Positions 8,906 through 17,556 of a stretch of 64,000 bases of DNA are shown piece by piece (position 1 is the stretch's first letter; every line of letters begins with the position of its first letter). The translations under genes and the position numbers were made by a program. The notes under the pieces are model-generated. The model made no database searches. It saw nothing but the letters and a program-made list of their open reading frames with translations, and was not told the DNA's origin. The DNA is from Hujiaoplasma nucleasis (GTDB lineage Bacteria > Bacillota_I > Bacilli_A > Izemoplasmatales > Hujiaoplasmataceae). Location: NCBI RefSeq assembly GCF_013745115.1, contig NZ_CP051151.1, positions 248,001 through 312,000 on the forward strand. Direction: 5' to 3'.

Positions 8906-10732
8906 ATGATGAAAAAATTATTAATTATTATTTCAATGACCATACTAGCTATGGTATTGATTAGTTGTCAGGAGAATATGACTTTAAATACAACAGATAC
9001 TCCAAGTGAAACTTCGACTGAAGTACCAACGACTGATTCTATGACAACAGAAGAACCAACAACAGAAGATGTTACCAATCTGCCTACGGATGCGCCTACG
9101 GAAGAACCAACAACTCTAGAACCTACAACCGAAGTTCCTACTGAAGTACCAACAGAGGAACCTACGACAATGGAACCAACAACAATGGAACCAACAACAG
9201 TGGAACCAACAACAGTGGAACCTATCACAGAAGAACCTACGACAGAAGAACCCACTACAGAGTTTGTATATGATGATAGAAGTTTGGTACCTGAAGAATG
9301 TCAATTTCTTGATAATATAGATGATTGGCAACCTATTTGGTGTGATGAATTTAATGTAGATGGTTTACCTGACTCTTCAAAGTGGATGTATGACGTTGGA
9401 GGTACTGGTTGGGGTAACAATGAATTACAGTACTATACAAATGCTGATTTAGATAATGCCTTTGTTGAAGATGGAATTTTAAATATTCGTGCACTTAAAG
9501 AGAATGTTGGAACTAATGATTACACTTCTGCAAGATTGATTACAAAATATCAAGGGGATTGGCAATACGGAAGAATTCAGATTAGAGCTAAAATGCCTGC
9601 TGGTAGAGGTACATGGGCAGCAATTTGGATGCTACCAACCAATTGGGTTTATGGCGGCTGGCCATACAGTGGCGAAATAGACATTATGGAGTATGTAGGA
9701 TATGATGATGGTGTCATTCATGGTACCATTCATACTGGAGCTTATAACCATGGTTTAGGCACTCAAATTGGGTATTCAAGATCATTAGAAACTGTTGAAG
9801 AAGAATTTCATCTTTATGAAATGATTTGGGAACCTTCAAGTATTAAATTATTCGTTGATGGTATTCAATTTGCAACTTTTGGATACAATCCAGACACCAA
9901 TATTGATGTTAAAAATTCAGATGCATGGCCATTTGATGAGGCATTTCATTTAATTTTAAATGTTGCTATTGGAGGTAATTGGGGTGGAGTCCAAGGTGTA
10001 GATGATTCAATATTCCCAACATCTATGCAAGTAGATTATGTAAGAGTCTTTCAAAAAGATTATGCAGGTATGGACCAAGAAAATCCAACAGGAGTCAGTC
10101 AACTTGTTTTGCAAGATACGAGTTATGATAGTATAAGATTCAAGTGGAAACATGCAACAGATGATATTTTAGTTTCACACTATAATATTTATATTGACGA
10201 TACTTTAATTGATCAAACGACTTTAAATGCTATTAGAATTAATGACTTAGAACCTAATACTACCTATAATTTATTTATAGAGACTGAAGATTTTTCTGGA
10301 AAAACATCTCCATTGGTTGGTTATACGGTGACGACTGATGATGTTCCAGAGGCCATTGGTTTGATTCAAGCAGAAGACTTTTATAAAGCTTCTGGTGTTC
10401 AAACTGAACAAAGTGAAGATGATTCAACTTTAAATGTTGGCTGGATTGATGATGGAGATTATATGATTTATTTGTTAAAAGTCTCTGAACCAGGAACTTA
10501 CCAAATTAGTTTTAGAGTAGCTAGTGAAAACCAAGGTGGTCAAATTCAATTATTTACAAAAAATCGTTTTCCTCATTTTACTTTGACTTTTGAAGCGACT
10601 GGGGGCTGGCAAACTTGGACAACTGTTACTACAGATACATTTACTTTAACAGAAGGTATACAAGAGTTTAAAATACTCGCTGTTGAAGGTGGTTTTAATC
10701 TAAACTATTTTGAAATAGTGAGGATTGAATAA
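8906..10732 (+). CDS. Exported GH16 beta-glucanase lipoprotein (GH16-FN3-CBM6)
   Basis: A 608-residue surface lipoprotein. The lipobox LISC places the lipidated Cys at residue 21. A Thr/Pro/Glu repeat linker spans about 30-119. The GH16 domain (about 138-385) has the GEIDIME motif with catalytic Glu257, Asp259 and Glu262. An FN3 domain (about 393-478) and a CBM6-type carbohydrate-binding module (about 484-608) follow. GH16 enzymes of this subtype usually cut beta-1,3 or mixed-linkage glucans, so laminarin is the likely substrate. ATG 8906 is chosen because it follows a GGGGGA site and directly precedes the signal peptide. The stop overlaps the lacI-type start (TAATG). Confidence 0.93.
   Translation: MMKKLLIIISMTILAMVLISCQENMTLNTTDTPSETSTEVPTTDSMTTEEPTTEDVTNLPTDAPTEEPTTLEPTTEVPTEVPTEEPTTMEPTTMEPTTVEPTTVEPITEEPTTEEPTTEFVYDDRSLVPEECQFLDNIDDWQPIWCDEFNVDGLPDSSKWMYDVGGTGWGNNELQYYTNADLDNAFVEDGILNIRALKENVGTNDYTSARLITKYQGDWQYGRIQIRAKMPAGRGTWAAIWMLPTNWVYGGWPYSGEIDIMEYVGYDDGVIHGTIHTGAYNHGLGTQIGYSRSLETVEEEFHLYEMIWEPSSIKLFVDGIQFATFGYNPDTNIDVKNSDAWPFDEAFHLILNVAIGGNWGGVQGVDDSIFPTSMQVDYVRVFQKDYAGMDQENPTGVSQLVLQDTSYDSIRFKWKHATDDILVSHYNIYIDDTLIDQTTLNAIRINDLEPNTTYNLFIETEDFSGKTSPLVGYTVTTDDVPEAIGLIQAEDFYKASGVQTEQSEDDSTLNVGWIDDGDYMIYLLKVSEPGTYQISFRVASENQGGQIQLFTKNRFPHFTLTFEATGGWQTWTTVTTDTFTLTEGIQEFKILAVEGGFNLNYFEIVRIE
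9036..9261 (+). repeat. Degenerate tandem repeat encoding a Thr/Pro/Glu linker
   Basis: In-frame short repeats with units such as GAACCAACAACAGTG encode runs of EEPTT, MEPTT and VEPTT inside the GH16 lipoprotein. They form a flexible stalk between the lipid anchor and the catalytic domain. The array is prone to expansion or contraction by slippage in multiples of 15 bp. Confidence 0.85.
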
Positions 10733-11751
10733 TGGTTACTATTAAAGATATTTCTAAAAAATCTGGGGTAAGTGTAGCTACTGTGTCTAAAGCTATTAAT
10801 AATTATCCAGATATCTCAGAAAAAACAAAAAAAAATATATTAAAATTAGCAAAAGAAATGGGCTATGTGCCCAATTCTTCTGCTAGATCATTAAAGACAC
10901 ATCAATCTTATACAATTGGTATTATTTTTGAAGAAATTACTGATTATGGTTTACAGCATCCATTATTTTCAAAAATATTGGAGAGTTATAAAAAGGTTGT
11001 TGAATCAAAAGGTTATGATATCATGTTTTTAGCAAAAAACATGGGTAATCAACAAGGGTCTTATTTACAACATTCAATGAGAAAACAAGTGGATGCCATT
11101 TTGGTTTTATGTGAAGACTTTAACAGTGAAGAAATGCTTGAACTCTATCAATCTGACCTACCAATTATAGTGATTGATTATGCCGTTTCTACAGCGGTTA
11201 CAGTGACATCAAACAATATTCAAGGTATGGAACAAGGCGTGAAGTTTTTAGTTGATTTGGGTCATAAAAAAATAGCTCATGTTTATGGTGATCCATACAC
11301 ATTTATTGGTGGGCAAAGAAAATTAGCCTTTGAAAATGCCCTACATAAGTATAATTTATCTTTAAGAGATGATTATTTAGTCTCTGGTGAGTATTTTTCT
11401 AAAGAGGATGGCTATCGGGCTATGCAAAAGCTTATGACTTTAGAAGATCAACCGACAGCAGTTTTCTGTGCATCCGATATGATAGCCATAGGTGCTATAC
11501 AAGCCATTAAAGAAGCAGGAAAATCAGTTCCAGAAGATTACTCTATTTTAGGTTTTGATGGTATTGATATTGGTCAACTGATTACACCGAAATTAACAAC
11601 TATTAGACAAGATGCTAGGAAAATGGGTGAAATAGCTGCTAGAAAAACTTTTCAGTTTTTAGATCATCCAAATACTAAACAAAACGGAGATATTATCACA
11701 GTTGAAACATATTTAATTAATGGAGATTCAACTAGAGTTTTAAAAGACTAG
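10732..11751 (+). CDS. LacI-family regulator of the beta-glucan locus
   Basis: A 339-residue regulator. The N-terminal LacI helix-turn-helix (TIKDISKKSGVSVATVSKAI, residues 3-22) is followed by the hinge and a periplasmic-binding-protein-like effector domain (about 60-339). It overlaps the GH16 lipoprotein stop and sits within the glycosidase genes, so it presumably controls the operon in response to a glucan-derived sugar. Its operator is probably upstream of the window, because no matching palindrome was found in the short gaps here. Repressor rather than activator is the family default. Confidence 0.92.
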   Translation: MVTIKDISKKSGVSVATVSKAINNYPDISEKTKKNILKLAKEMGYVPNSSARSLKTHQSYTIGIIFEEITDYGLQHPLFSKILESYKKVVESKGYDIMFLAKNMGNQQGSYLQHSMRKQVDAILVLCEDFNSEEMLELYQSDLPIIVIDYAVSTAVTVTSNNIQGMEQGVKFLVDLGHKKIAHVYGDPYTFIGGQRKLAFENALHKYNLSLRDDYLVSGEYFSKEDGYRAMQKLMTLEDQPTAVFCASDMIAIGAIQAIKEAGKSVPEDYSILGFDGIDIGQLITPKLTTIRQDARKMGEIAARKTFQFLDHPNTKQNGDIITVETYLINGDSTRVLKD

Positions 11752-11759
11752 GAGAAATA

Positions 11760-12467
11760 ATGAAAAGAAATTTATATATTGATTTTACTAAAGAAAAAAA
11801 ACTAGATTCTAATATATGGAATATTGCCATTGGAGATAAGTGGGCAAACAATGAGCTTCAAAGGTATACTGATTTGTCTGATAACTTGTTTTTCAACGAT
11901 GAAGGTCTTGTGATACAAGCCACACTTAAAAATGGTAAGTATAATAGCGCAAGAATTCATACAAAAAATAAATTTTCTTTCAAATATGGCCGAGGAGAAA
12001 TTATCGCTAAAGTGCCTAGTGGAAAAGGTACTTGGCCAGCTTTATGGATGTTGCCTCAAGACAATGTTTATGGCTATTGGCCTAAAAGTGGTGAAATAGA
12101 TATTATGGAGCACACTGGTAATAATAAGGACCTTTTGTACTTGTGTATTCATACTGAAAAGTATAATCATACCCGTAAGGACCAGTATTTCTATAGTGTT
12201 CAAAAAACAAATATTGCTGATGAATTCCATCGTTTTGGCTTTGAATGGGATGAAAAATCTATTACTTATTATATTGATGGCGTTAAAGAACATGCCTATA
12301 TTAAGGGTGATGACAGTAAAGATACATCATCAAAAGGATGGCCTTTTGATCAAGAATTTTATTTAATTATGAATCTAGCCATTGGAGGAACGCTTGGTGG
12401 TAAAGTTGATGAAAGTTGTTTTCCTCAACAATTTATAATTAAATCTATTAAAATTGAAGAATTCTAA
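11760..12467 (+). CDS. Intracellular GH16 beta-glucanase
   Basis: A 235-residue single-domain GH16 enzyme without signal peptide, linker or binding module. The catalytic motif GEIDIMEHTG contains Glu112, Asp114 and Glu117, and the conserved strand WPALWMLP precedes it. It is a paralogue of the domain in the exported lipoprotein 1 kb upstream but much shorter, retaining only the jelly-roll core. With no secretion signal it probably trims imported beta-glucan oligosaccharides in the cytoplasm before the GH3 enzyme acts. An AGGAGA site precedes the start, and the next gene begins 9 bp downstream. Confidence 0.9.
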   Translation: MKRNLYIDFTKEKKLDSNIWNIAIGDKWANNELQRYTDLSDNLFFNDEGLVIQATLKNGKYNSARIHTKNKFSFKYGRGEIIAKVPSGKGTWPALWMLPQDNVYGYWPKSGEIDIMEHTGNNKDLLYLCIHTEKYNHTRKDQYFYSVQKTNIADEFHRFGFEWDEKSITYYIDGVKEHAYIKGDDSKDTSSKGWPFDQEFYLIMNLAIGGTLGGKVDESCFPQQFIIKSIKIEEF

Positions 12468-12476
12468 GAGGTTATA

Positions 12477-14573
12477 ATGGATAATAAAATTAATGACTTA
12501 TTAAAAACGATGACACTTAAAGAAAAAATAGGGCAATTGTATCAAGCGCCCTATTTTAGTGATGTCATCACAGGTCATGCTTTTGATTCATCAGCTACCA
12601 TTCAAAGAATTAAAGATGGTAGGGTTGGGTCTATATTAAGTGTCCATGATGAGAAAGTGTTATATCAACTTCAAAAAACTGCAGTTGAAGAGAGCCGTTT
12701 AGGTATTCCTTTATTGTTTGCTTTTGATGTCATCCATGGATATAAAACTTCATTTCCGATTAATCTGGCTTTATCAAATACATGGGACATGGATTTGATT
12801 GAAAGAATATCAAAAGCAGTGGCATTTGAAAGTACAAAAAAAGGTTTACATTTAACATTTTCACCAATGGTGGATTTGGTTAGAGATCCTCGATGGGGTA
12901 GGGTCATGGAAAGTAATGGAGAAGACCCATATTTATCTTCATGTTTGGCAAAAGCTTACATAAAAGGTTATCAAGGAAATGATTTATCTCACCCTGATAC
13001 GATTGCTGCATGTGCAAAACATTTTATCGGTTATGGTTTGTCGGAAGCTGGCAGGGAGTATAATACAGTTGATTTATCAAAACGAGTTTTGTACAACATG
13101 TACCTTCCAGCCTTTAAAGCAGCTGTTGAAGCTAATGTTCAAATGGTAATGACTTCTTTTAACACAGTATTTGATGTGCCTTCAACAGCCAATAAAGCCT
13201 TACTAAAAGATATATTAAGAGAAGAATTAGATTTTAAAAATGTAATTATATCTGATTATACATCAACTGAAGAGATTATTAATCATGGAATTGCAAGAGA
13301 CTTAAAAGATGTTGCTGAACAATGCTTTAATGCAGGATTAGAAATGGAAATGGTATCTGAATCTTACATAAGTCATTTAGAAGAACTTGTTCATGAAGGC
13401 AAAGTTAAGGAAAGTGATATTGATGATTCTGTAAGTAGAATATTAACTTTGAAATATAAACTAGGTTTGTTTGACAATCCTTTTAAATACTTTTATGAAA
13501 ATAGTGACCAATATATGCTTCTTGAAAAAACAAGAGAATTATCTAGAGAAGCAGCTGAAAAAAGCATGGTATTATTAAAGAACAATCAAGTTTTGCCATT
13601 AAAAAAAGAAACGAAAATAATGCTTTGTGGTCCAATGATTAAATCTCAGGATTTGATTGGAGAGTGGGCAGCTCTTACCAGTAAAGATGATGTAGTCAGT
13701 ATTTTTGATGCTTTCTCTAAAGATAAAACTCTGTCAATTATAGAAGAATCAGGTGATGAGGCAATTAAAAACGCTGAAGTCATTATTATGGCCTTAGGTG
13801 AACCAGGAAATCAAGCAGGTGAAGGTAATAGTAAGACACATCTACATTTGGCTGATGAGCAAAAAGCATATTTTGATAAAGTATACCAATTGAATCAAAA
13901 CATTGTACTCATTGTGTTTGCAGGTAGACCATTAATTATGACTGATTTTGCAAATAAAGTAAAAGCTTTGATATATGCTTACCAACCAGGTCTTGAAGCC
14001 GGCAATGCTTTGAAGAGACTAATGTATGGAGATTGTAGTTTTTCTGGAAAAATAACAATGACTTTCCCTTATCATCAAGGACAAATTCCTATTTATTATA
14101 ATCACTATGCCACAGGTCGACCATTTGATCCTCAAAGACCAAATTATAGGTATAATACAAGATATATAGATTGTCCAAATGAGCCTTTATATCCTTTTGG
14201 CTACGGATTATCATATGGAAAATTTGTTTATAAAAATTTTATTATTAACCAACATAAACTTAATAAACATGATAAACTATTTTTACAAGTTGAAATTGAA
14301 AATCAAAGTCAATATCCAGCTGATGAGATAATTCAATGTTATATCCAGGCAAAGAATTTTTCTGTATCTAGACCAGTTAATGAGTTAAAAAGCTTTAAAA
14401 GGGTTTCATTTAAAGCTTATGAGACTAAAACTATTGATTTTACATTAGACATTAATGATTTTAGGTCTTATAATATCAATATGGAATGGACTGCTGAGTA
14501 TAGAGACTATTTTGTGAAAGTAGGACCTAATTCTCAAGATTTGCTGTCTATAAGTGTTAATGTTGTAGATTAA
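12477..14573 (+). CDS. Intracellular GH3 beta-glucosidase
   Basis: A 698-residue enzyme of glycoside hydrolase family 3. The TIM-barrel domain (about 1-330) contains the KHF motif at 181-183 and the nucleophile region VIISDY with Asp260. The alpha/beta sandwich domain (about 360-565) and a C-terminal FN3-like domain (about 595-698) follow, the usual BglX order. No signal peptide is visible, so it acts in the cytoplasm, probably releasing glucose from imported beta-glucan oligosaccharides. It follows the GH16 gene by 9 bp. Confidence 0.93.
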   Translation: MDNKINDLLKTMTLKEKIGQLYQAPYFSDVITGHAFDSSATIQRIKDGRVGSILSVHDEKVLYQLQKTAVEESRLGIPLLFAFDVIHGYKTSFPINLALSNTWDMDLIERISKAVAFESTKKGLHLTFSPMVDLVRDPRWGRVMESNGEDPYLSSCLAKAYIKGYQGNDLSHPDTIAACAKHFIGYGLSEAGREYNTVDLSKRVLYNMYLPAFKAAVEANVQMVMTSFNTVFDVPSTANKALLKDILREELDFKNVIISDYTSTEEIINHGIARDLKDVAEQCFNAGLEMEMVSESYISHLEELVHEGKVKESDIDDSVSRILTLKYKLGLFDNPFKYFYENSDQYMLLEKTRELSREAAEKSMVLLKNNQVLPLKKETKIMLCGPMIKSQDLIGEWAALTSKDDVVSIFDAFSKDKTLSIIEESGDEAIKNAEVIIMALGEPGNQAGEGNSKTHLHLADEQKAYFDKVYQLNQNIVLIVFAGRPLIMTDFANKVKALIYAYQPGLEAGNALKRLMYGDCSFSGKITMTFPYHQGQIPIYYNHYATGRPFDPQRPNYRYNTRYIDCPNEPLYPFGYGLSYGKFVYKNFIINQHKLNKHDKLFLQVEIENQSQYPADEIIQCYIQAKNFSVSRPVNELKSFKRVSFKAYETKTIDFTLDINDFRSYNINMEWTAEYRDYFVKVGPNSQDLLSISVNVVD

Positions 14574-14587
14574 TAAGGAGTCTTCAT

Positions 14588-15148
14588 ATGGTATATCATA
14601 TATATTTGTATCAAAAGAATACTGTTGAATATTTACAAGAAATATTTGATAAAATGGACCATCTTACAAGAATTTCTATGATAAGTAATTCTATGATGAA
14701 GGTCTCTATTCATTCTGAAATCATTGAAGACAATTTAGACTTAGAGATGATTCATGCTTCGATGACAACTGATTTTGAAACAGATATACATATGTTATAT
14801 TTATATGATAATGTTCATGACCTCATCGAGGAATCTATGGTCATAGAACATTTACCACATCTTAAAAACAAGGTATATGATATTAGTGATTTTTTAATTT
14901 ATTTGAGTCATTTCCATGAAGGCAAAATGACTATGAAACGCAAGTTGGTTGAATTGTTAGGTCAAGACTATATCAATACAATTATTATGTTGGCCTCGAC
15001 CAACATGAATAATTCAATAGCTGCTAAGCGCTTATATTTACATAGGAATTCATTAAACTACCGTATAGATAAAATTTATCAATTAACGGGAGTTGATATC
15101 AAGACATTTAAAGGTCTTAGAGCTTTCATATCTATTTTAGAGTCATAA
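14588..15148 (+). CDS. Small PucR/CdaR-type helix-turn-helix protein
   Basis: A 186-residue protein. Its C-terminus (about 120-184) matches the PucR/CdaR-type HTH, with the core NNSIAAKRLYLHRNSLNYRI followed by a tract resembling LTGVDIKTFKGLRAF. The N-terminal 115 residues match no sensory domain that I recognise, and the protein is much shorter than typical CdaR or PucR regulators. It is the last gene before the ATPase and is preceded by AAGGAG. It is likely a second regulator of the sugar operon; its effector is unknown. Confidence 0.75.
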   Translation: MVYHIYLYQKNTVEYLQEIFDKMDHLTRISMISNSMMKVSIHSEIIEDNLDLEMIHASMTTDFETDIHMLYLYDNVHDLIEESMVIEHLPHLKNKVYDISDFLIYLSHFHEGKMTMKRKLVELLGQDYINTIIMLASTNMNNSIAAKRLYLHRNSLNYRIDKIYQLTGVDIKTFKGLRAFISILES

Positions 15149-15188
15149 TTTGTGCACTTTGTCCATAGATATAAAAGCTTATATATTT

Positions 15189-15194
15189 TATAAT
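15189..15194 (+). promoter_or_regulatory. Possible -10 box for the sugar ABC ATPase gene
   Basis: A perfect TATAAT lies 31 bp before the ATPase start in the 76-bp gap after the PucR-type gene. No good -35 is found at 16-18 bp spacing, so separate transcription of the ATPase gene is plausible but weakly supported. Confidence 0.35.
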
Positions 15195-15224
15195 AGTGAT
15201 AATTAAATAATAAAGGAGAGTTTT

Positions 15225-16328
15225 ATGGCTACATTAACATTTAAGAATCTTAAAAAAGTATACACTCCAGGTGATAAACCTGCAGTCGATGATTTTAACT
15301 TAGAAATTAAAGATAAAGAGTTCGTTGTCTTCGTTGGGCCTTCTGGTTGTGGTAAATCTACAACTTTAAGAATGGTTGCTGGATTAGAGGAAATTACTGA
15401 GGGTGAATTATATATTGATGATATCCTTGTCAATGATATGGCACCTAAAGATCGTAATATTGCAATGGTTTTTCAATCTTATGCCTTATATCCTCATATG
15501 ACAGTATATAATAATATGGCTTTTGGTCTAAAATTAAGAAAAGAACCAAAAGACATGATTGATGAAAAAGTAAGGAATGCTGCTCAAATTCTTGGATTGA
15601 CAGAATATTTAGAAAGAAAACCAAAAGCCTTATCAGGTGGACAACGTCAACGTGTTGCTTTGGGTAGAGCTATTGTAAGAAATGCTAAAGTATTCTTAAT
15701 GGATGAGCCATTATCAAACTTAGATGCTAAATTACGTGTACAAATGCGTGGAGAAATTATTAAACTTCATAAGAAGATTGAAACAACAACGATTTATGTT
15801 ACCCATGACCAAATTGAAGCGATGACGATGGCTAGTAGAATTGTTGTTATGAAAGATGGTTTTATTCAACAAGTTGGTGCACCTAAAGATATTTATGATA
15901 ATCCAAACAATATTTTTGTTGGTGGATTTATCGGAACGCCACCTATGAACTTTTTAGAGGGTATTGTTGATAAAAATGGTATATTCTTTGGTGAAGGAAT
16001 TTCTGTAAAAATATCTAAAAAGCATTTTGACCTATTAAAAGAAAAAAATTATTTGGATAAAGAAATTGTACTTGGTATTAGACCTGAAGATATTCATGAT
16101 GATGAAAAATCTAAAGAAAAATTTAAAGATGCTATTGTTAAGTTCACAGTAGATGTTGCTGAGTTATTAGGTTCAGAAACTTCTGTATTTGCAAAAGTAG
16201 GTCAACAAGATGTTACTGCAATGATTGATGCTAGAGCAGATATTCAAATTGGTGATGAATTACACATGGCCTTGGATATGGCTAAAGTTCATTTCTTTGA
16301 TAAAGAAACTACATTAAGAATTAAATAA
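15225..16328 (+). CDS. msmX: Sugar ABC transporter ATPase, MsmX/UgpC type
   Basis: A 367-residue ATPase. It has Walker A GPSGCGKST (about residues 38-46), signature LSGGQRQR (about 137-144), Walker B VFLMDEP, the VTHDQ switch His and a C-terminal TOBE region (about 240-367). This layout is that of the MsmX/MalK/UgpC proteins, which energise carbohydrate importers and in Bacillota often serve several of them. It is the only such ATPase in the window and so likely powers both permease pairs of the glucan locus. A bidirectional terminator follows. Confidence 0.93.
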   Translation: MATLTFKNLKKVYTPGDKPAVDDFNLEIKDKEFVVFVGPSGCGKSTTLRMVAGLEEITEGELYIDDILVNDMAPKDRNIAMVFQSYALYPHMTVYNNMAFGLKLRKEPKDMIDEKVRNAAQILGLTEYLERKPKALSGGQRQRVALGRAIVRNAKVFLMDEPLSNLDAKLRVQMRGEIIKLHKKIETTTIYVTHDQIEAMTMASRIVVMKDGFIQQVGAPKDIYDNPNNIFVGGFIGTPPMNFLEGIVDKNGIFFGEGISVKISKKHFDLLKEKNYLDKEIVLGIRPEDIHDDEKSKEKFKDAIVKFTVDVAELLGSETSVFAKVGQQDVTAMIDARADIQIGDELHMALDMAKVHFFDKETTLRIK

Positions 16329-16349
16329 GAACTATAATATATATAAAAA

Positions 16350-16376
16350 AATCTCAAATAAATTGAGATTTTTTTT
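16350..16376 (+). terminator. Bidirectional intrinsic terminator
   Basis: An 8-bp stem AATCTCAA/TTGAGATT (16350-16357 with 16363-16370) has a 5-nt loop, is preceded by A-rich sequence and followed by T6. It lies between the convergent ATPase and PfkB kinase genes and can serve both strands. Confidence 0.85.
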
Positions 16377-16378
16377 GT

Positions 16379-17500
16379 TTAAATTTTATTGTTTGCCCAA
16401 TCAGTGATGAATTTATTTAAATCAGCAAATGTTGGACTATCAGCGTTTCTTACATAATAACCGCTAGTAGACATACCTGTTAATAGTGCTTCATCTGGTT
16501 CTAAACCAAGAAGAAGACCTAGAACAAATCCTGCATTAAAGTTGTCTCCTGCACCTGTTGTTAACTTAGGCTCTGATATATAAGGTCCCTTTTCTTCATA
16601 ATAATTATTTTTGTAAATGACAGAAGAACGATCAACTGGATGAATAGCAACATAGTCTATTTCTAAATAATCATAAAGAGCTTGATTAACTTCTTTTAAT
16701 GTTTTAGACTCAATTACATTTTGACTAAATAAACCGAGGTGGACAGAGACATCATAAGCTTCTTTCTTATTCAAGCCTAAAACTACTTTAAAGTGAGATT
16801 TAAATTGTTTTAATAGGTCTAATGCTTCAACGATATCATGTCTTTCTCTTTTTTCAGGATCTGCGATGTCAATAAACATGAATGGTTTTTCTTCTTTAAT
16901 CGTAACGTTAGGTAAAATACATTGAATGATGTTTTTCCAAATATCTGTCATATATGGAAGCATGGACCAATTGACTGTAGAGAACAAGTCAATAGAACCC
17001 AATAAGTTGATTAGTTTTTCTTCAGGTACAATTTTAATTAAATGATCATAGTTCACATTAACCAAATTATTCATTTTGCCAATAATTAACTTGCCATCAT
17101 TAAATTCAACGGCTTGAGTGTCGCCATATTTTTCTATGGTGTAAACATTGGCTTGATCAACTAGGCTTTTAAATACTTCGTGAATATTCGGGTAACCTAA
17201 GGTGCCAATATAGGTTATTTGTGGATGATGTTTTATTAGGGCGTTAACCATAATAGGGCCATTACCACCTATTTTACTTTTGATTGGAACAAATTCTATA
17301 TTTGAAGATAAGCCACTTGCACGGTCGATTTTTTTTGCAAAATCACTGATGGTTTTAACTCTTGTGTAGTCTCTTGGACCTTGTCTTTTATCAACAACAT
17401 GAATGATTTCATCAACAAAACCATCAAAGCCAACCAGCATATTAAATACACTTGGATCTTTGCTTTTTAATTTGTCTGCGAGGGTGATTCTTTTATCCAT
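16379..17500 (-). CDS. PfkB-family carbohydrate kinase
   Basis: A 373-residue sugar kinase. The C-terminal PfkB signature TTGAGDNFNAGF (about residues 315-326) contains the catalytic Asp, and the N-terminal GGNGP element (about 74-78) fits the sugar-binding region. It is longer than ribokinase or fructokinase because of an extended N-terminus (GFDGFVDEII). It is transcribed leftward from its own promoter, downstream of the sugar dehydrogenase/isomerase operon, and probably phosphorylates a product of that pathway. The exact sugar is not deducible. Confidence 0.85.
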   Translation of the reverse strand: MDKRITLADKLKSKDPSVFNMLVGFDGFVDEIIHVVDKRQGPRDYTRVKTISDFAKKIDRASGLSSNIEFVPIKSKIGGNGPIMVNALIKHHPQITYIGTLGYPNIHEVFKSLVDQANVYTIEKYGDTQAVEFNDGKLIIGKMNNLVNVNYDHLIKIVPEEKLINLLGSIDLFSTVNWSMLPYMTDIWKNIIQCILPNVTIKEEKPFMFIDIADPEKRERHDIVEALDLLKQFKSHFKVVLGLNKKEAYDVSVHLGLFSQNVIESKTLKEVNQALYDYLEIDYVAIHPVDRSSVIYKNNYYEEKGPYISEPKLTTGAGDNFNAGFVLGLLLGLEPDEALLTGMSTSGYYVRNADSPTFADLNKFITDWANNKI

Positions 17501-17523
17501 ATTTTATCTCTCCTTTTATAAAT

Positions 17524-17552
17524 ATTATAGAACAAATTTGTTCTCTTTACAA
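17524..17552 (-). promoter_or_regulatory. Promoter of the PfkB kinase gene with palindromic operator
   Basis: On the minus strand, TTGTAA (17547-17552) and TATAAT (17524-17529) are spaced by 17 bp. The spacer contains the perfect 14-bp palindrome GAACAAATTTGTTC (17530-17543), a likely operator, so the kinase can be regulated separately from the upstream operon. Confidence 0.65.
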
Positions 17553-17556
17553 TGAA

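Noticed and set aside
8968-9331. Long open frames on the minus strand opposite the GH16 lipoprotein start
   Set aside because: They are low-complexity products of the repeat linker, have no ribosome-binding site and overlap a clear gene.
11760-12467. Truncated copy of the GH16 lipoprotein
   Set aside because: It has its own ribosome-binding site, a complete catalytic core with all three acidic residues, and a distinct sequence, so it is a separate intracellular enzyme.
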